A stretch of DNA of 64,000 bases, from NCBI GenBank assembly GCA_964555705.1, contig CAZKTN010000002.1:62001-126000 (forward strand), read 5' to 3'. Origin of the DNA: ZLKRG44 sp964555705. GTDB lineage: Bacteria > Planctomycetota > Phycisphaerae > Phycisphaerales > SM1A02. Positions 1 through 8,363 of this stretch are shown piece after piece. Under the pieces are notes generated by a model. The model did not search any database. It had not been told where the DNA came from and saw only the letters and a list, made by a program, of their open reading frames with translations. The translations under genes and the position numbers were made by a program. Numbering within the stretch: position 1 is the first letter of the stretch; every line of letters begins with the position of its first letter.

Positions 1-414
1 ATCTACTCCCTCAACTCCTCCGGCGGTTACGCGTTCAAGTCCGGCACGAGCATGGCGACGCCGCACATCACTGGCATCATGGCGCTGATGCGGCACCTCA
101 ACCCGACGATGACCTTCCAGGAGATGCGCGACGCGATCGACGGGACGGCACGCGATGTCGGCGCGGCCGGCTGGGACATGTTCACCGGGCACGGCGTCGC
201 GAACGCGCACCTTGCGCTCGCGCGCGCACGCGACACCTTCCAGCCGGCGGACATCAACTCCGACGGCACCGTGGACGGCATCGACCTCGCCGCGCTCCTT
301 GCCGCGTGGGGACCTTGCGTCACCGCATCATGCTCCGGCGACATCAACGACGACGACACCGTCGACGGCACTGACCTGTCGGCGCTCCTTGCCGCGTGGG
401 GCTGGGGATCGTGA
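1..414 (+). CDS. Subtilisin-family serine peptidase, C-terminal part, with dockerin-like tail
   Basis: The reading frame is open from base 1, so the gene starts outside the window. The first residues contain SGTSMATPH, the active-site serine motif of family S8 subtilases (catalytic Ser in GTSMA). The catalytic domain ends with a short helical stretch and is followed by two dockerin-like calcium-binding repeats, ADINSDGTVDG...LLAAWG and GDINDDDTVDG...LLAAWG, ending at the stop at 412-414. Catalytic Asp and His must lie upstream. The protein is presumably exported, but the signal peptide is not visible. The same two-repeat tail occurs on three other proteins in this window. The stop codon overlaps possible starts of the next gene. 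Confidence 0.9.
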   Translation: MYSLNSSGGYAFKSGTSMATPHITGIMALMRHLNPTMTFQEMRDAIDGTARDVGAAGWDMFTGHGVANAHLALARARDTFQPADINSDGTVDGIDLAALLAAWGPCVTASCSGDINDDDTVDGTDLSALLAAWGWGS

Positions 415-443
415 CCGGCGACGCAGGCACTGTCGGCGTGCGC

Positions 444-878
444 ATGGAGCTCTCGAGGATCTTCATCCGCGAGATGAGCGACATGCAGGTGATCGAGCTC
501 ACCGAGGTCGGAGGAGAGCGCAGCTTCCCCATCGTGATCGGGTTGCCTGAGGCGTTCGCGATCGAGCGCAGGCTCAAGGGCATCCGGGCGGCACGTCCCC
601 AGACGCATGACCTGCTGTCGTCGGTGATCGATGCGCTCGGCGGCCGCCTGGTGCGCATCGAGATCCACACGCTCGACTCCGGCACGTTCCATGCGCGCAT
701 CGTGGCATGCCGCGCGGACGGCGAGGAGGTTGACATCGACTCCCGCCCGTCCGACGCGATTGCCGTGGGCGTCGCAGAGGGCGTGCCCATCTACGTCAGC
801 GAGTCGGTGCTGGCCGAGGCGGCCAAGGACCCGCAGGGGTTCAGCCCGTCTCCGCCGGACTTTGAGGATCAGGAGTAG
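444..878 (+). CDS. Bifunctional nuclease (BFN/DUF151) family protein
   Basis: About 144 residues beginning MELSRIFIREMSD, with the family core GERSFPIVIGLPEA, a middle segment THDLLSSVIDALGG and the closing motif DSRPSDAIAVGV that typify the bifunctional nuclease domain (DUF151). Plant homologues are reported to have DNase/RNase activity; the role in bacteria is unclear. Start choice is uncertain: ATG 396 and GTG 411 are in frame upstream, and GTG 411 would overlap the subtilase stop as GTGA. I chose ATG 444 because it coincides with the usual family N-terminus. The C-terminus is short and acidic. The last 38 bp are also the end of truD on the other strand, a tail-to-tail coding overlap. Confidence 0.85.
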   Translation: MELSRIFIREMSDMQVIELTEVGGERSFPIVIGLPEAFAIERRLKGIRAARPQTHDLLSSVIDALGGRLVRIEIHTLDSGTFHARIVACRADGEEVDIDSRPSDAIAVGVAEGVPIYVSESVLAEAAKDPQGFSPSPPDFEDQE

Positions 879-2229
879 CGGGGTCGGCATCGGCATCGGC
901 GGCGGCGCCAGCGCCAGCAGTCGATGCCATGTGCGGTGCATCCGATGATGCGTCGCGCACCGGTCCCACGCACTCGCGAAGCACTACGGTCGCGAACGCG
1001 CCTGGGGGAAGGTCGAACGCCAGCCGTACGAAGGCTCCGTGCTCGTCGAGGCCCGATGCGATCTCGGGATTGCGCAGCGGCACCCGCAACGGCCGACGGA
1101 GCCCCTTGGGCGCGTCGGGTCCGGAGGCGAAGAGTGATGCGTCGATGCCCATCGCGGCGCACGCCTCCGACTCGGCGACTGCCGCATCGCCGCCCGGCAC
1201 CATCATCCGGTCGCCATGCATCGGACCGGTAGGGGAGATGGCGAGGTTCGCAAGCCGAGCGGCCACCGACTGCGGATCCGAAGCGGGCACGCCGAGCGTC
1301 TCCTCGGTGACCGCAAAGCACGCACCTCCATCGTGGATGCACGCGATGTCGCCTGCGGCGAGCGAGGCGAGCGTGCCTTGCGCGAGCCGGTGCGCGAGCA
1401 CCGCATTGAAGACCGCCGACTGGAGCGCGGACGTCCACAGCTCAGTTGTCGCCTGGCCCACCGCGCGGATCGCGCGCTCCGCGCTCGCGCCCTTGATGAG
1501 CGCGCGAAGCACCATCAGCTCATGGCGGTCATGACGTGACCACATGGGCTCGCTCGCGGCCCAGTCTCCTCGCGCGGCAAGTGCGCGACGTTCGCGCTGG
1601 CGCTCGGGGAATGGCGAGCCCGAGTCGCCGAGCATTTCCTGCACAAGGTCATCCCATCGCCGCTCGAGCAGCAGGCGGCCGAGCCTGTGCGTGTTGCGCC
1701 TGTAGCCGAATCGCTGCGGGCCGAACGCGTCGGGAACTCCAGTGCGCTCGAGCTGCCTGAGCCGCTGCCAGATCACGGGCGCCGAGAGGGGATCGATGTC
1801 GCGCAGCCGGATCGAGAAGCGGTTGCCGAGCGAATGCCCGCGCTTGAGCTTGTTCGCGTGGCGCGCCACCCAGATGATGCCCATGCGAGGGTGCCGCAGC
1901 TCGACAGCCGGCGCCTCGCGCCCGGGCAGGTGGATCGACACCATCTGCCGGGTGACCGCGTGCCGGTCCTTCATGCCCGCATGGCCGATCGCGCGTTCGC
2001 CCACCCCGAAGTGCCTGCACAGCACGGACACCATCTCGTGGTGCGGCATGCCCTCCTTCTGGATGCCCAGGTACAGGTGCTCGCCGCTGCCGCACGGGTC
2101 GTAGAGCGGGAGCTCGTCGACGAGGAAGTCCGAAGGACGGACCCTGATCGCTCCGCCAGGGCCCGTGGCACCCGTCAGCGAGAGGTCCACGAGAGGGTCG
2201 GGCATGGCGTTGGTGTCATCAAGTGGCAT
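841..2229 (-). CDS. truD: tRNA pseudouridine synthase D
   Basis: TruD converts U13 of tRNA-Glu and some other tRNAs to pseudouridine. The protein is about 462 residues with the family signature AGMKDRHAVTRQ, where Asp88 matches the catalytic aspartate (Asp80 in E. coli). An early FLVDELPLYDPCGSG segment and the C-terminal LPPGAFATVVLRE block are also typical. It is longer than E. coli TruD (about 350), with a central insertion-type TRUD domain and an Ala/Asp-rich tail of about 30 residues. The start ATG at 2229 shares one base with the stop of the upstream HAD gene (TGATG), which supports translational coupling and decides against the longer open frame. It is last in the minus-strand run from tatD. 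Confidence 0.92.
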   Translation of the reverse strand: MPLDDTNAMPDPLVDLSLTGATGPGGAIRVRPSDFLVDELPLYDPCGSGEHLYLGIQKEGMPHHEMVSVLCRHFGVGERAIGHAGMKDRHAVTRQMVSIHLPGREAPAVELRHPRMGIIWVARHANKLKRGHSLGNRFSIRLRDIDPLSAPVIWQRLRQLERTGVPDAFGPQRFGYRRNTHRLGRLLLERRWDDLVQEMLGDSGSPFPERQRERRALAARGDWAASEPMWSRHDRHELMVLRALIKGASAERAIRAVGQATTELWTSALQSAVFNAVLAHRLAQGTLASLAAGDIACIHDGGACFAVTEETLGVPASDPQSVAARLANLAISPTGPMHGDRMMVPGGDAAVAESEACAAMGIDASLFASGPDAPKGLRRPLRVPLRNPEIASGLDEHGAFVRLAFDLPPGAFATVVLRECVGPVRDASSDAPHMASTAGAGAAADADADPATPDPQSPAETG

Positions 2230-2882
2230 CAGGGATCGCTCGCACGGACTGGAAGGCCGATCCGCGACATGATCTGGCGCAGCTGCGTCGCGGTGCAGCC
2301 GAGGTGGTCGATACGGTAGGCGCTCCATCCGGCCGCCCGCGCCGCATCCACATTTGGCTGGAGGTCGTCGAAGAGCACGATCTCCTGCGCTGGCGTGCCG
2401 ACAAGCTCGGCAAAGCGGCAGAAGATGCGCGGGTCGGGCTTGACCATGCCAAGCAGGTGGGAGGCATGGCGGATGCGGATCTCACGGAATGCGGGGGAGT
2501 GCCGCTCCATCCATGACCAGTGCACGGCATCCGTGTTCGAGAGGCACGATGTGCGCACGCCGGCATCGTTCAGCTCACCAATGACGTCGCCGACGCCCTC
2601 ATGCTCGCCCGTGATCCAGCAGTCGTGCACGCGCCGGACGTCGGACTCGCTGGTGCGGCCACCGGCAAGCGCTGCGATGGCACGCACGAACTCGTCCGGC
2701 TCGAGGGTTCCGCATGTGAGCCTCATCACGAGATCTTGCCGCGCTGCGGCGTGCCGCGGATGGTCAGGCGAGCGCTCCGGGTCGAACGCGACGCCAGCCG
2801 CTGCGCATCCCTCCTGCCATGTGCGGCAGTGGCGGATGACGACGCCGCCGAGGTCGAAGCAGATCAGGGGATGCGCGCTCAT
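2229..2882 (-). CDS. HAD-superfamily hydrolase, subfamily IA
   Basis: A 217-residue cytosolic protein with all four HAD motifs: motif I CFDLGGVVI with nucleophile Asp10 (the second Asp replaced by Gly, as in YihX-like members), motif II LSNTD, the lysine in MVKPDPRIF, and motif IV LFDDLQPNVDAARAAGW. The helical cap after motif I suggests class C1 cap and a small phosphorylated substrate; YihX of E. coli is an alpha-D-glucose-1-phosphatase. The substrate cannot be told from sequence alone. It lies 13 bp after tadA and overlaps truD by one base, so it is probably co-transcribed with both. Confidence 0.88.
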   Translation of the reverse strand: MSAHPLICFDLGGVVIRHCRTWQEGCAAAGVAFDPERSPDHPRHAAARQDLVMRLTCGTLEPDEFVRAIAALAGGRTSESDVRRVHDCWITGEHEGVGDVIGELNDAGVRTSCLSNTDAVHWSWMERHSPAFREIRIRHASHLLGMVKPDPRIFCRFAELVGTPAQEIVLFDDLQPNVDAARAAGWSAYRIDHLGCTATQLRQIMSRIGLPVRASDP

Positions 2883-2895
2883 GCGGCGACCGCGC

Positions 2896-3423
2896 TCATG
2901 GCTCGCGCGAGGTCCTCCGCTGCGCGCGCCTGCTCATCCCCGACTCGGCGCGCTCCGCAGCCTGCGCCTCGCGCCTGGCGGCGAAGAACGAAGTCAGAAG
3001 CGCAGCGCAGCGGTCCGCGAGCACGCCCTCGACCACCTCGAGCCTGTGGTTGAGACGCGCGTCGCGGCAGATGTCCATCAGCGTGCCGCATGCGCCGGCC
3101 TTCGGGTCGCGGGCGCCGAACACCACGCGCGCGATGCGCGAGTTGACGAGAGCGCCCGCGCACATCGGGCATGGCTCGAGCGTCACCGCGAGCGAGCACC
3201 CGTCGAGGCGCCACGACCCAAGCGAACCCGCAGCGGCGCGGATCGCCACGATCTCCGCGTGCGCGGTCGGGTCAGCGTCGCGCTCGCGCGCGTTCGCGGC
3301 CTCTCCCAGGATCTCCTCGCCGCGGTAGACGACTGCGCCAACAGGCACCTCGCCCGTTCCTGCAGCGTGCGCCGCGAGCTCGAGCGCCCGCTCCATCATG
3401 CGGGTATCAGGCTCGTCGATCAC
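2896..3423 (-). CDS. tadA: tRNA-specific adenosine deaminase
   Basis: TadA deaminates A34 to inosine in the anticodon of tRNA-Arg(ACG). The 175-residue protein has the zinc-dependent cytidine/deoxycytidylate deaminase core: VPVGAVV, then TAHAEIVAI (His55 zinc ligand, Glu57 proton shuttle) and EPCPMCAGAL (Cys85 and Cys88 zinc ligands). NARERDADPTAHAE is the TadA form rather than that of cytidine or guanine deaminases. The last 25 or so residues are an Arg-rich extension. Its ATG overlaps the tatC stop by ATGA, so it is coupled to tatC. With truD it makes two tRNA-modification enzymes in one run. Confidence 0.92.
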   Translation of the reverse strand: MIDEPDTRMMERALELAAHAAGTGEVPVGAVVYRGEEILGEAANARERDADPTAHAEIVAIRAAAGSLGSWRLDGCSLAVTLEPCPMCAGALVNSRIARVVFGARDPKAGACGTLMDICRDARLNHRLEVVEGVLADRCAALLTSFFAARREAQAAERAESGMSRRAQRRTSREP

Positions 3424-4502
3424 TCGTCGCCCTCTGCGGCGTCAGTCACCCGACCGCCCCGCATCCGTGTGACCGTGCCCGAGAGCACAGTGCCGCGTGC
3501 GACGGCGCGCGGCGTAGCAACATCCATCAGCACAAGCGAGAGCTCAAACAGCAGGTAGAGCGGCACCGCAAGCATCACCAGGCTCAGCACGTCGCCGGGG
3601 GAGATGACCGCAGCCGCGAGCACCACGCCCAGCAGCGCGAACCTGCGCTTGGAGCGGAGCCAGTCCGCGCGCACGAGGCCAGTCCATGACAGCAGCAGCA
3701 TCGCCACAGGGAGCTGGAACGCGATCGCCACGCAGAGGAACATCGTGAGCACAAAGTCGAGGTACTCGCTGAGCCTGAACGCCTGCGAGATCTCGCCGGG
3801 CCGCGTGAGCGGCAGCGCCATGATCTGCACGGCTGCATCGGCGGCGGTCGCATCACCCGGGGCGGATGCGCCGCCGGCTGGCACCGCCACATGGATCGCG
3901 TGCGCGGTGGTGTTGATCCACATCTGGCCTGCGCGCGGGTTGGCGGGGTCGGACGAGAGCGTTGGCAGCGCCGGAATCGCCGCCACGAGGGCCGCTGCAT
4001 CGCCGGTCGCAGAAGGGTCCCTGGTGGCCAGCGTCGCAGGCGGCGCGCTCATGCCCACGAGGATCGTGAGCATCGCCGGCAGGATGACCCAGTACAGGAG
4101 CGCCGCGCCCGCTGCCGCGAGCAGCGCGCTGCCCGGCAGCAGCAGCCGCACGAAGCGGCGCTCGTGCTGGTAGAGGCCAGGACGGATGAAGAGCCATGCC
4201 TGCCACAGCACCCACGGAGCGCCGACGATGAAGGCGCCGATGAGCGACAGCTTCATGTCGATCATCAGCGTCTCGAGCGGGCTCATCACCTGCAGCGTGC
4301 CGGGCAGTCCGTTGGCCAGAAGCGCATCCACAAGAGGGATGCAGAGGAAGCTGCGGATCTGGCCGGCAAAGGCAAACAGCAGGATTGCCACCGGCACGGG
4401 CACCACGATCCCGAGCAGGATCCTGCGCCTGAGCTCCTCGAGGTGGTCCCCGAAGCTCATCAGGATTCCGAGTGCGCTGTCGTCGCGCTCCTGCATGCTC
4501 AT
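3420..4502 (-). CDS. tatC: Twin-arginine translocase subunit TatC with long periplasmic insertion
   Basis: TatC is the multi-spanning receptor of the Tat pathway, which exports folded proteins. Family marks are HLEELRRRIL at the cytosolic N-terminus, SPLETLMIDMKL after the first periplasmic loop, and six hydrophobic segments. The protein is 360 residues, against about 250 usual, because roughly 85 residues are inserted in the second periplasmic loop (after about residue 150, containing RAGQMWINTTAHAIHV). In the fourth helix the common F-E-x-P is FQLP here. No tatA/B is in the window. ActB further along carries a twin-arginine N-terminus and is a plausible client. The gene overlaps both neighbours by ATGA. 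Confidence 0.9.
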   Translation of the reverse strand: MSMQERDDSALGILMSFGDHLEELRRRILLGIVVPVPVAILLFAFAGQIRSFLCIPLVDALLANGLPGTLQVMSPLETLMIDMKLSLIGAFIVGAPWVLWQAWLFIRPGLYQHERRFVRLLLPGSALLAAAGAALLYWVILPAMLTILVGMSAPPATLATRDPSATGDAAALVAAIPALPTLSSDPANPRAGQMWINTTAHAIHVAVPAGGASAPGDATAADAAVQIMALPLTRPGEISQAFRLSEYLDFVLTMFLCVAIAFQLPVAMLLLSWTGLVRADWLRSKRRFALLGVVLAAAVISPGDVLSLVMLAVPLYLLFELSLVLMDVATPRAVARGTVLSGTVTRMRGGRVTDAAEGDE

Positions 4503-5296
4503 GCTGCGGCACCTCGTGCGACGAGCGGGCCGAAGAAGCGCTCGGCGTTGGCGTCGAGGATCGACTCAAGCGCCTCGTAGGTGGTGCCGCGCGCGGCGGC
4601 GAGCGCGCGCGCCACATGTGTCACGAAGCGCGGCTCGTTGGGACGCGTTGAGCGCACCGGCTCGGGACTGAGCCAGGGCGCATCGGTCTCGGCCATGATG
4701 CGGTCATCGGGCACAAGCGCCGCTGCCTCGCGGACCGCGGCTGCGTTGCGGAAGCTGACGACACCGGTGAACGAGATCGACGCACCGAAGTCGAGCACAG
4801 CACGCGCCTCGTCGGGTCCTGCCGTGAAGCAGTGGAAGACGAAGCGGTCGCGTGGAAGGCCCGATGCCGCGAGCACCGGGATCAGGTCGCCGAAGGCGTC
4901 GCGGCAGTGGATGACGATGGGTTTCGCCAGCCCCTCGGCGGCCCATCCGCAGATGCGCTCGAGCTGCGCGTCAAGCACCTGTCGCTGCAGGTCGAGCGGC
5001 GGATGGCTGTAGTGGCGGTCGAGCCCGAGCTCGCCCCACGCCACGCATCGAGGGTGCGCAGCGGCGCGTCGCATCTGCTCCCAATCGATCGGGTCATCGC
5101 TGTGCAGGGGATGGATGCCGGCGGTGGCCACGACGCCGGGATGGGACTGCGCGACGGCCACGCACCGCTCCGCATCTGCAGTGGTGGTGGATATGGTCAC
5201 GCACGCATGCACTCCGCACGCGCGGGCTCCATCGAGGATCTCGCGGAGCCTGCCGTCGTACTCGCGCGACGTGAGGTGGCAGTGCGTGTCGATCAC
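4499..5296 (-). CDS. tatD: TatD-family metal-dependent hydrolase (DNase)
   Basis: A TIM-barrel amidohydrolase-like nuclease of the TatD/YcfH family. Metal ligands are in the expected order: DTHCHL at the N-terminus, GIHP, AWGELGLD (Glu), VIHCRDA (His), FHCFTAG (His) and ETDAPWLSP (Asp). Family members are 3'-5' exonucleases and are often near tat genes without being needed for Tat export. I start it at GTG 5296, giving (M)IDTHCHL as in the family. A TATCCT hexamer lies exactly 6 nt before that codon. An alternative GTG at 5317 would add seven residues and place that hexamer inside the coding region. Confidence 0.88.
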   Translation of the reverse strand: MIDTHCHLTSREYDGRLREILDGARACGVHACVTISTTTADAERCVAVAQSHPGVVATAGIHPLHSDDPIDWEQMRRAAAHPRCVAWGELGLDRHYSHPPLDLQRQVLDAQLERICGWAAEGLAKPIVIHCRDAFGDLIPVLAASGLPRDRFVFHCFTAGPDEARAVLDFGASISFTGVVSFRNAAAVREAAALVPDDRIMAETDAPWLSPEPVRSTRPNEPRFVTHVARALAAARGTTYEALESILDANAERFFGPLVARGAAA

Positions 5297-5302
5297 GGAG
5301 TG

Positions 5303-5308
5303 AGGATA
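5303..5308 (-). promoter_or_regulatory. -10-like TATCCT, 6 nt before the tatD start
   Basis: Reading on the minus strand, TATCCT is followed by six bases and then the GTG start of tatD. This spacing would give a leaderless transcript. No clear -35 was seen. It would drive the tatD-tatC-tadA-HAD-truD run. Confidence 0.4.
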
Positions 5309-5356
5309 CGCGTGCACCGCGCGTGCACGGCCACGCGCACGAGCTGGAGGATGCGC

Positions 5357-6757
5357 CTACTGCGCGCGGCGCAAGGCGAAGCGCATGAGCGGAGGCCCGA
5401 CGATCTCGTTCACCGCAACGCATGCGACGAGCAGCGTTGACAGCGCAGCTGCCCATTCCGCTGACGGGAATGCCGTCTTCACCTCTGCGGCGAGCGCGAT
5501 GGCCACACCCGCCTGCGGCACGAGGCACGCCCAGATCCACCTGGCCTGCCTCGGCTCCAGTCCAGCCATGCGCGCACCGATCGTGCCACCCGCCCACTTG
5601 GCCACGAGCCGCGCACCACAGAGCATTGCGGTGGCAGGGAGGATCGTGGCCAGCGCCTGCACGTCGAGCTTCGCGCCGGTGAGGCAGAAGAAGACGCAGC
5701 ACACGGGAAGCAGGATCGACCCCGCTGCCTCGCGGAACCGGATCACGCGTTCCGGCGCCACTGCACGCAGCGCAATGCCGGCCGCAAGCGCCATGAGCAG
5801 CGGGGAGAGCTCCATCGACTTCGCTGCGGCAGCGATCGCCGCCGCGATCACGAGCGCCACCATCTGCATCCGGCGCTCGATCCGGCCGAGCACGTAGGCG
5901 AGGGGCACGGCGACGGCCGCCCCAAGCGCAAGGCTCCCGAGCAGGTGCCATGCGAGTGTGGCCGCGACGCCGCCGCTGCCGGTTGCGGTCCCCTCAGTGG
6001 CTGCATCAGGCACGAGCAGGCTGGTGCCCAGAAGGACGACGGCGGTGAAGAGCACCGTCAGCGCGATGTCCTTCACGATGATCACCACCATCGAAAGATG
6101 CGCGAACGAGCCGCCGCTGCCCTGCTCGCGCGCGAGCGCAATGGCTACAGCAGGGCTGCTGGCGATCATCAGCGATCCGGTGATTGCGCACGCAAGCGGG
6201 AGCGGCACATCAGCGCCGAGGTCAACGTGCCCCGTCACCGCGAGCGCGGCGAGCGCGCCGCCAGTCACCACTCCCACTACCGGAATCTCGATGCCGATGA
6301 TCGCCCGCACGCGGCGCGCAGATGCGCGCAGCGCCGAAAGCTCGAGCTCGCCACCGGCAGCAAGCCCGATCATCGACACCGCGAGGGCATCGAGCCCCGC
6401 GAGGTACGCGAGGTCTCCCCTGGAGATGATGACCGGTGCGTGCGTCAGCCCCATCCCGGCAGCGGCACCAGCGACCGCATCGCAGATGCCGGGACCTGCC
6501 GCGATTCCGGCGACAAGCTGGCCCGTCAGCGCCGGCAACCCAAGGCGCGTCGCGAGGGTGCCCGCGACCCAGCCACCCATGAGGAGGAACCCCAGGGCCG
6601 CAGTGGCGGTGGCGACGGCAGATGACGGATCCTGAGGCGCGCGCGAGGCGAGCTCGTGGGCGATCGCGGCCAGCGCCGCAATTGCCGCAAGGGCGCACGC
6701 GAGCAGGAACGCATTCGCTGCACCGCCGGCGCCCGAGTCCTTCGCATGGCCGCTCAA
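5357..6757 (-). CDS. Cation/proton antiporter-like membrane protein (CPA2/Kef type), second of a pair
   Basis: About 466 residues and very hydrophobic, with around twelve predicted spans and no cytosolic nucleotide-binding (TrkA-N) domain. Features of CPA2 exchangers include GLPALTGQLVAGIAAGP in an early helix, the SSPAVAIALARE segment after the central helices, and a second-half repeat with LSPLLMALAAGIALR. I place the start at TTG 6757, which overlaps the upstream stop as TTGA and is the only in-frame start near that junction. The longer frame open to 6946 would run through the upstream gene. It is last of four coupled genes and probably pairs with the preceding antiporter-like protein. Ion specificity is unknown. 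Confidence 0.75.
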   Translation of the reverse strand: MSGHAKDSGAGGAANAFLLACALAAIAALAAIAHELASRAPQDPSSAVATATAALGFLLMGGWVAGTLATRLGLPALTGQLVAGIAAGPGICDAVAGAAAGMGLTHAPVIISRGDLAYLAGLDALAVSMIGLAAGGELELSALRASARRVRAIIGIEIPVVGVVTGGALAALAVTGHVDLGADVPLPLACAITGSLMIASSPAVAIALAREQGSGGSFAHLSMVVIIVKDIALTVLFTAVVLLGTSLLVPDAATEGTATGSGGVAATLAWHLLGSLALGAAVAVPLAYVLGRIERRMQMVALVIAAAIAAAAKSMELSPLLMALAAGIALRAVAPERVIRFREAAGSILLPVCCVFFCLTGAKLDVQALATILPATAMLCGARLVAKWAGGTIGARMAGLEPRQARWIWACLVPQAGVAIALAAEVKTAFPSAEWAAALSTLLVACVAVNEIVGPPLMRFALRRAQ

Positions 6758-8040
6758 GGGCGAGCCTCCGCAGCGCGCGGTCTCCGGTTCCGCGAGATCC
6801 TCGGGAGCACCGCAAGCATCCAGGAGAGGGCTCCCGCGAGCACGACGGTTGCCAGAAGCGCGGATCCTGCAGGTGCAGGGAGGGCTGACGCGGCGGTCAG
6901 GGCCACTGCGATGGCCATCGGGGACTGCCGCACGCTCGCGCGGCACACCGGCGACTCGACCGCCACGTGCTCCCGCTCACCACGGAGCGCCATTCGAAGT
7001 GCCCTCGGCTTCGTCATGCGGCGACCGCCGGCGAGCGCGATGGCTGCAAGCGCGACGGCGAACCCGTGGTCGCCCTGCAGCTGCGTTCCCGCAAGAAGGA
7101 AGAGTGCGGCGGCAGCCACCGGCTCGCTCGAATGCGCAAGCGACAGCACGCGCGATGAGCGTGCGCCGGCCTGCGCGAGGCACACGCCGAGCAGCGTGCC
7201 CGCGAGCAGCGGCGAGGCCGCTGCTGCAGTGGCGGTCCCGGCGACAAGTGCCAGGGCCCCAAAGAGCGTGACGACGAGCCTCGCGTCGTCGCGGCGCGCA
7301 CCACGGAGCAGCGCGAGCGCCACCGCGGTGACGACTGCCGCCGCGATGGCACCGGCAGCCAGCACCGGCACGCCGAGCGCGGGTGCCGGTTCCATGCCTC
7401 CCGCTGCAGCCTGCTGGAGGGGGACAATCGCGAGCGACGAGAGCACGATGGCCACGAGCGCCGCAAGCCCCGCGCCGGCCTGCACCAGCACGGAGAGACG
7501 GACGGACCTGGGATTCGCGGAGACCGCAAGCGTGCGCGACTCAGGTGCCCACCCGCACGTGGCCGCCGCGATCGTGACAGCCGACGCGACGAGCAGCAGC
7601 GCACCTTCGGCAGTCACCTCGGCGCCGCCGCCGCGCGACACGGCGAGCGTGCGCGCAAGCACCGCCGCAGCAACGCACGCGAGCCCGACCGAGAGGATCG
7701 CATCGAGCGAGACCCATGCCACGAGGCGTGCCGGGATTGCGCGGAGCGTGGCCGGTGCGCACTGGGCTCCAGCGATCAGCCCGATCAGCGAAAGCAGGCA
7801 TGCGACAAGCGGCTGAAGCGCAGCGAGCCTCTCGCTGTCGATGACGTCGGCACCGAGCGGACCGATGCAGATGCCGATGGCGCAGTAGATCCATCCGCCG
7901 TGCACGAGCGCGCCGATCGCGGGGATTCGCGCCACGCGCTCCATGCGCGCGCCGCCCGCGAGCAGCGCGACGACCGCGACCGCAACGATGACGAGCACGA
8001 GGCCAGGCGTCGGGAGGGTTCCCTCTGCGGCTGAGATCAT
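6754..8040 (-). CDS. Antiporter-like integral membrane protein, first of a pair
   Basis: A 428-residue protein made almost entirely of hydrophobic helices separated by short Arg-rich loops. Weak sodium/hydrogen-exchanger character is visible (ALVHGGWIYCAIGICIGPLG near the N-terminus), but it is more divergent than its downstream partner, so family membership is inferred from context and topology. The Arg-rich loop around GGRRMTKPRALRMALRGERE is predicted cytosolic. Its stop overlaps the TTG start of the next antiporter gene and its ATG overlaps the stop of the PII-like gene (ATGA), so the two membrane proteins are probably made in fixed ratio. Confidence 0.65.
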   Translation of the reverse strand: MISAAEGTLPTPGLVLVIVAVAVVALLAGGARMERVARIPAIGALVHGGWIYCAIGICIGPLGADVIDSERLAALQPLVACLLSLIGLIAGAQCAPATLRAIPARLVAWVSLDAILSVGLACVAAAVLARTLAVSRGGGAEVTAEGALLLVASAVTIAAATCGWAPESRTLAVSANPRSVRLSVLVQAGAGLAALVAIVLSSLAIVPLQQAAAGGMEPAPALGVPVLAAGAIAAAVVTAVALALLRGARRDDARLVVTLFGALALVAGTATAAAASPLLAGTLLGVCLAQAGARSSRVLSLAHSSEPVAAAALFLLAGTQLQGDHGFAVALAAIALAGGRRMTKPRALRMALRGEREHVAVESPVCRASVRQSPMAIAVALTAASALPAPAGSALLATVVLAGALSWMLAVLPRISRNRRPRAAEARP

Positions 8041-8363
8041 GACAGTCCGATGGTTCTCTCGACCGGGATCACTGCACCCACCGGCCGCACATCCGCGGGC
8101 ATCTCGTCGATGAAGCGCATCAGCGCATCCACACTGTCACGCGTTGCGATGCTGACGATCATCCTCGACCCGGTGCTCTGGGGGAGCAGGGCAGCGAGAC
8201 CCGCGAAGATCGGCATCTCCTGGCGCAGCACCGCCGCGAGGCCGCGCGAGTCGACGATCGTCGCACCGCTCATGCCTGCATCGAGCAGCGCATTGATCAG
8301 CGGATCGAACGACTCGGCGGACCGGACAACCAGCACGACCATCCTCATGCCGGTGTCATCCAT
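8037..8363 (-). CDS. Small PII-like signalling protein (hypothetical)
   Basis: A 108-residue soluble protein beginning MDDTGMRMVVLVVRSAE with an alternating strand/helix pattern (VVLVV, FDPLINALLDAGMSGATIVDSRG, RMIVSIATRDSVDALMRFIDEM) resembling the beta-alpha-beta ferredoxin-like fold of PII-type proteins. It lacks the T-loop signature of GlnB/GlnK. The link to the PII superfamily is by fold pattern and context only. It overlaps the EIIA gene by 8 bp and the first antiporter gene by 4 bp. A regulatory role for the antiporter pair, sensing a small molecule, is the natural guess. Confidence 0.6.
   Translation of the reverse strand: MDDTGMRMVVLVVRSAESFDPLINALLDAGMSGATIVDSRGLAAVLRQEMPIFAGLAALLPQSTGSRMIVSIATRDSVDALMRFIDEMPADVRPVGAVIPVERTIGLS

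Noticed and set aside
245..409. Repeated DNA of the dockerin-like segments taken as a CRISPR or tandem DNA repeat
   Set aside because: The repeats are at protein level, two per gene at the C-terminus, with diverged codons and no regular spacers.
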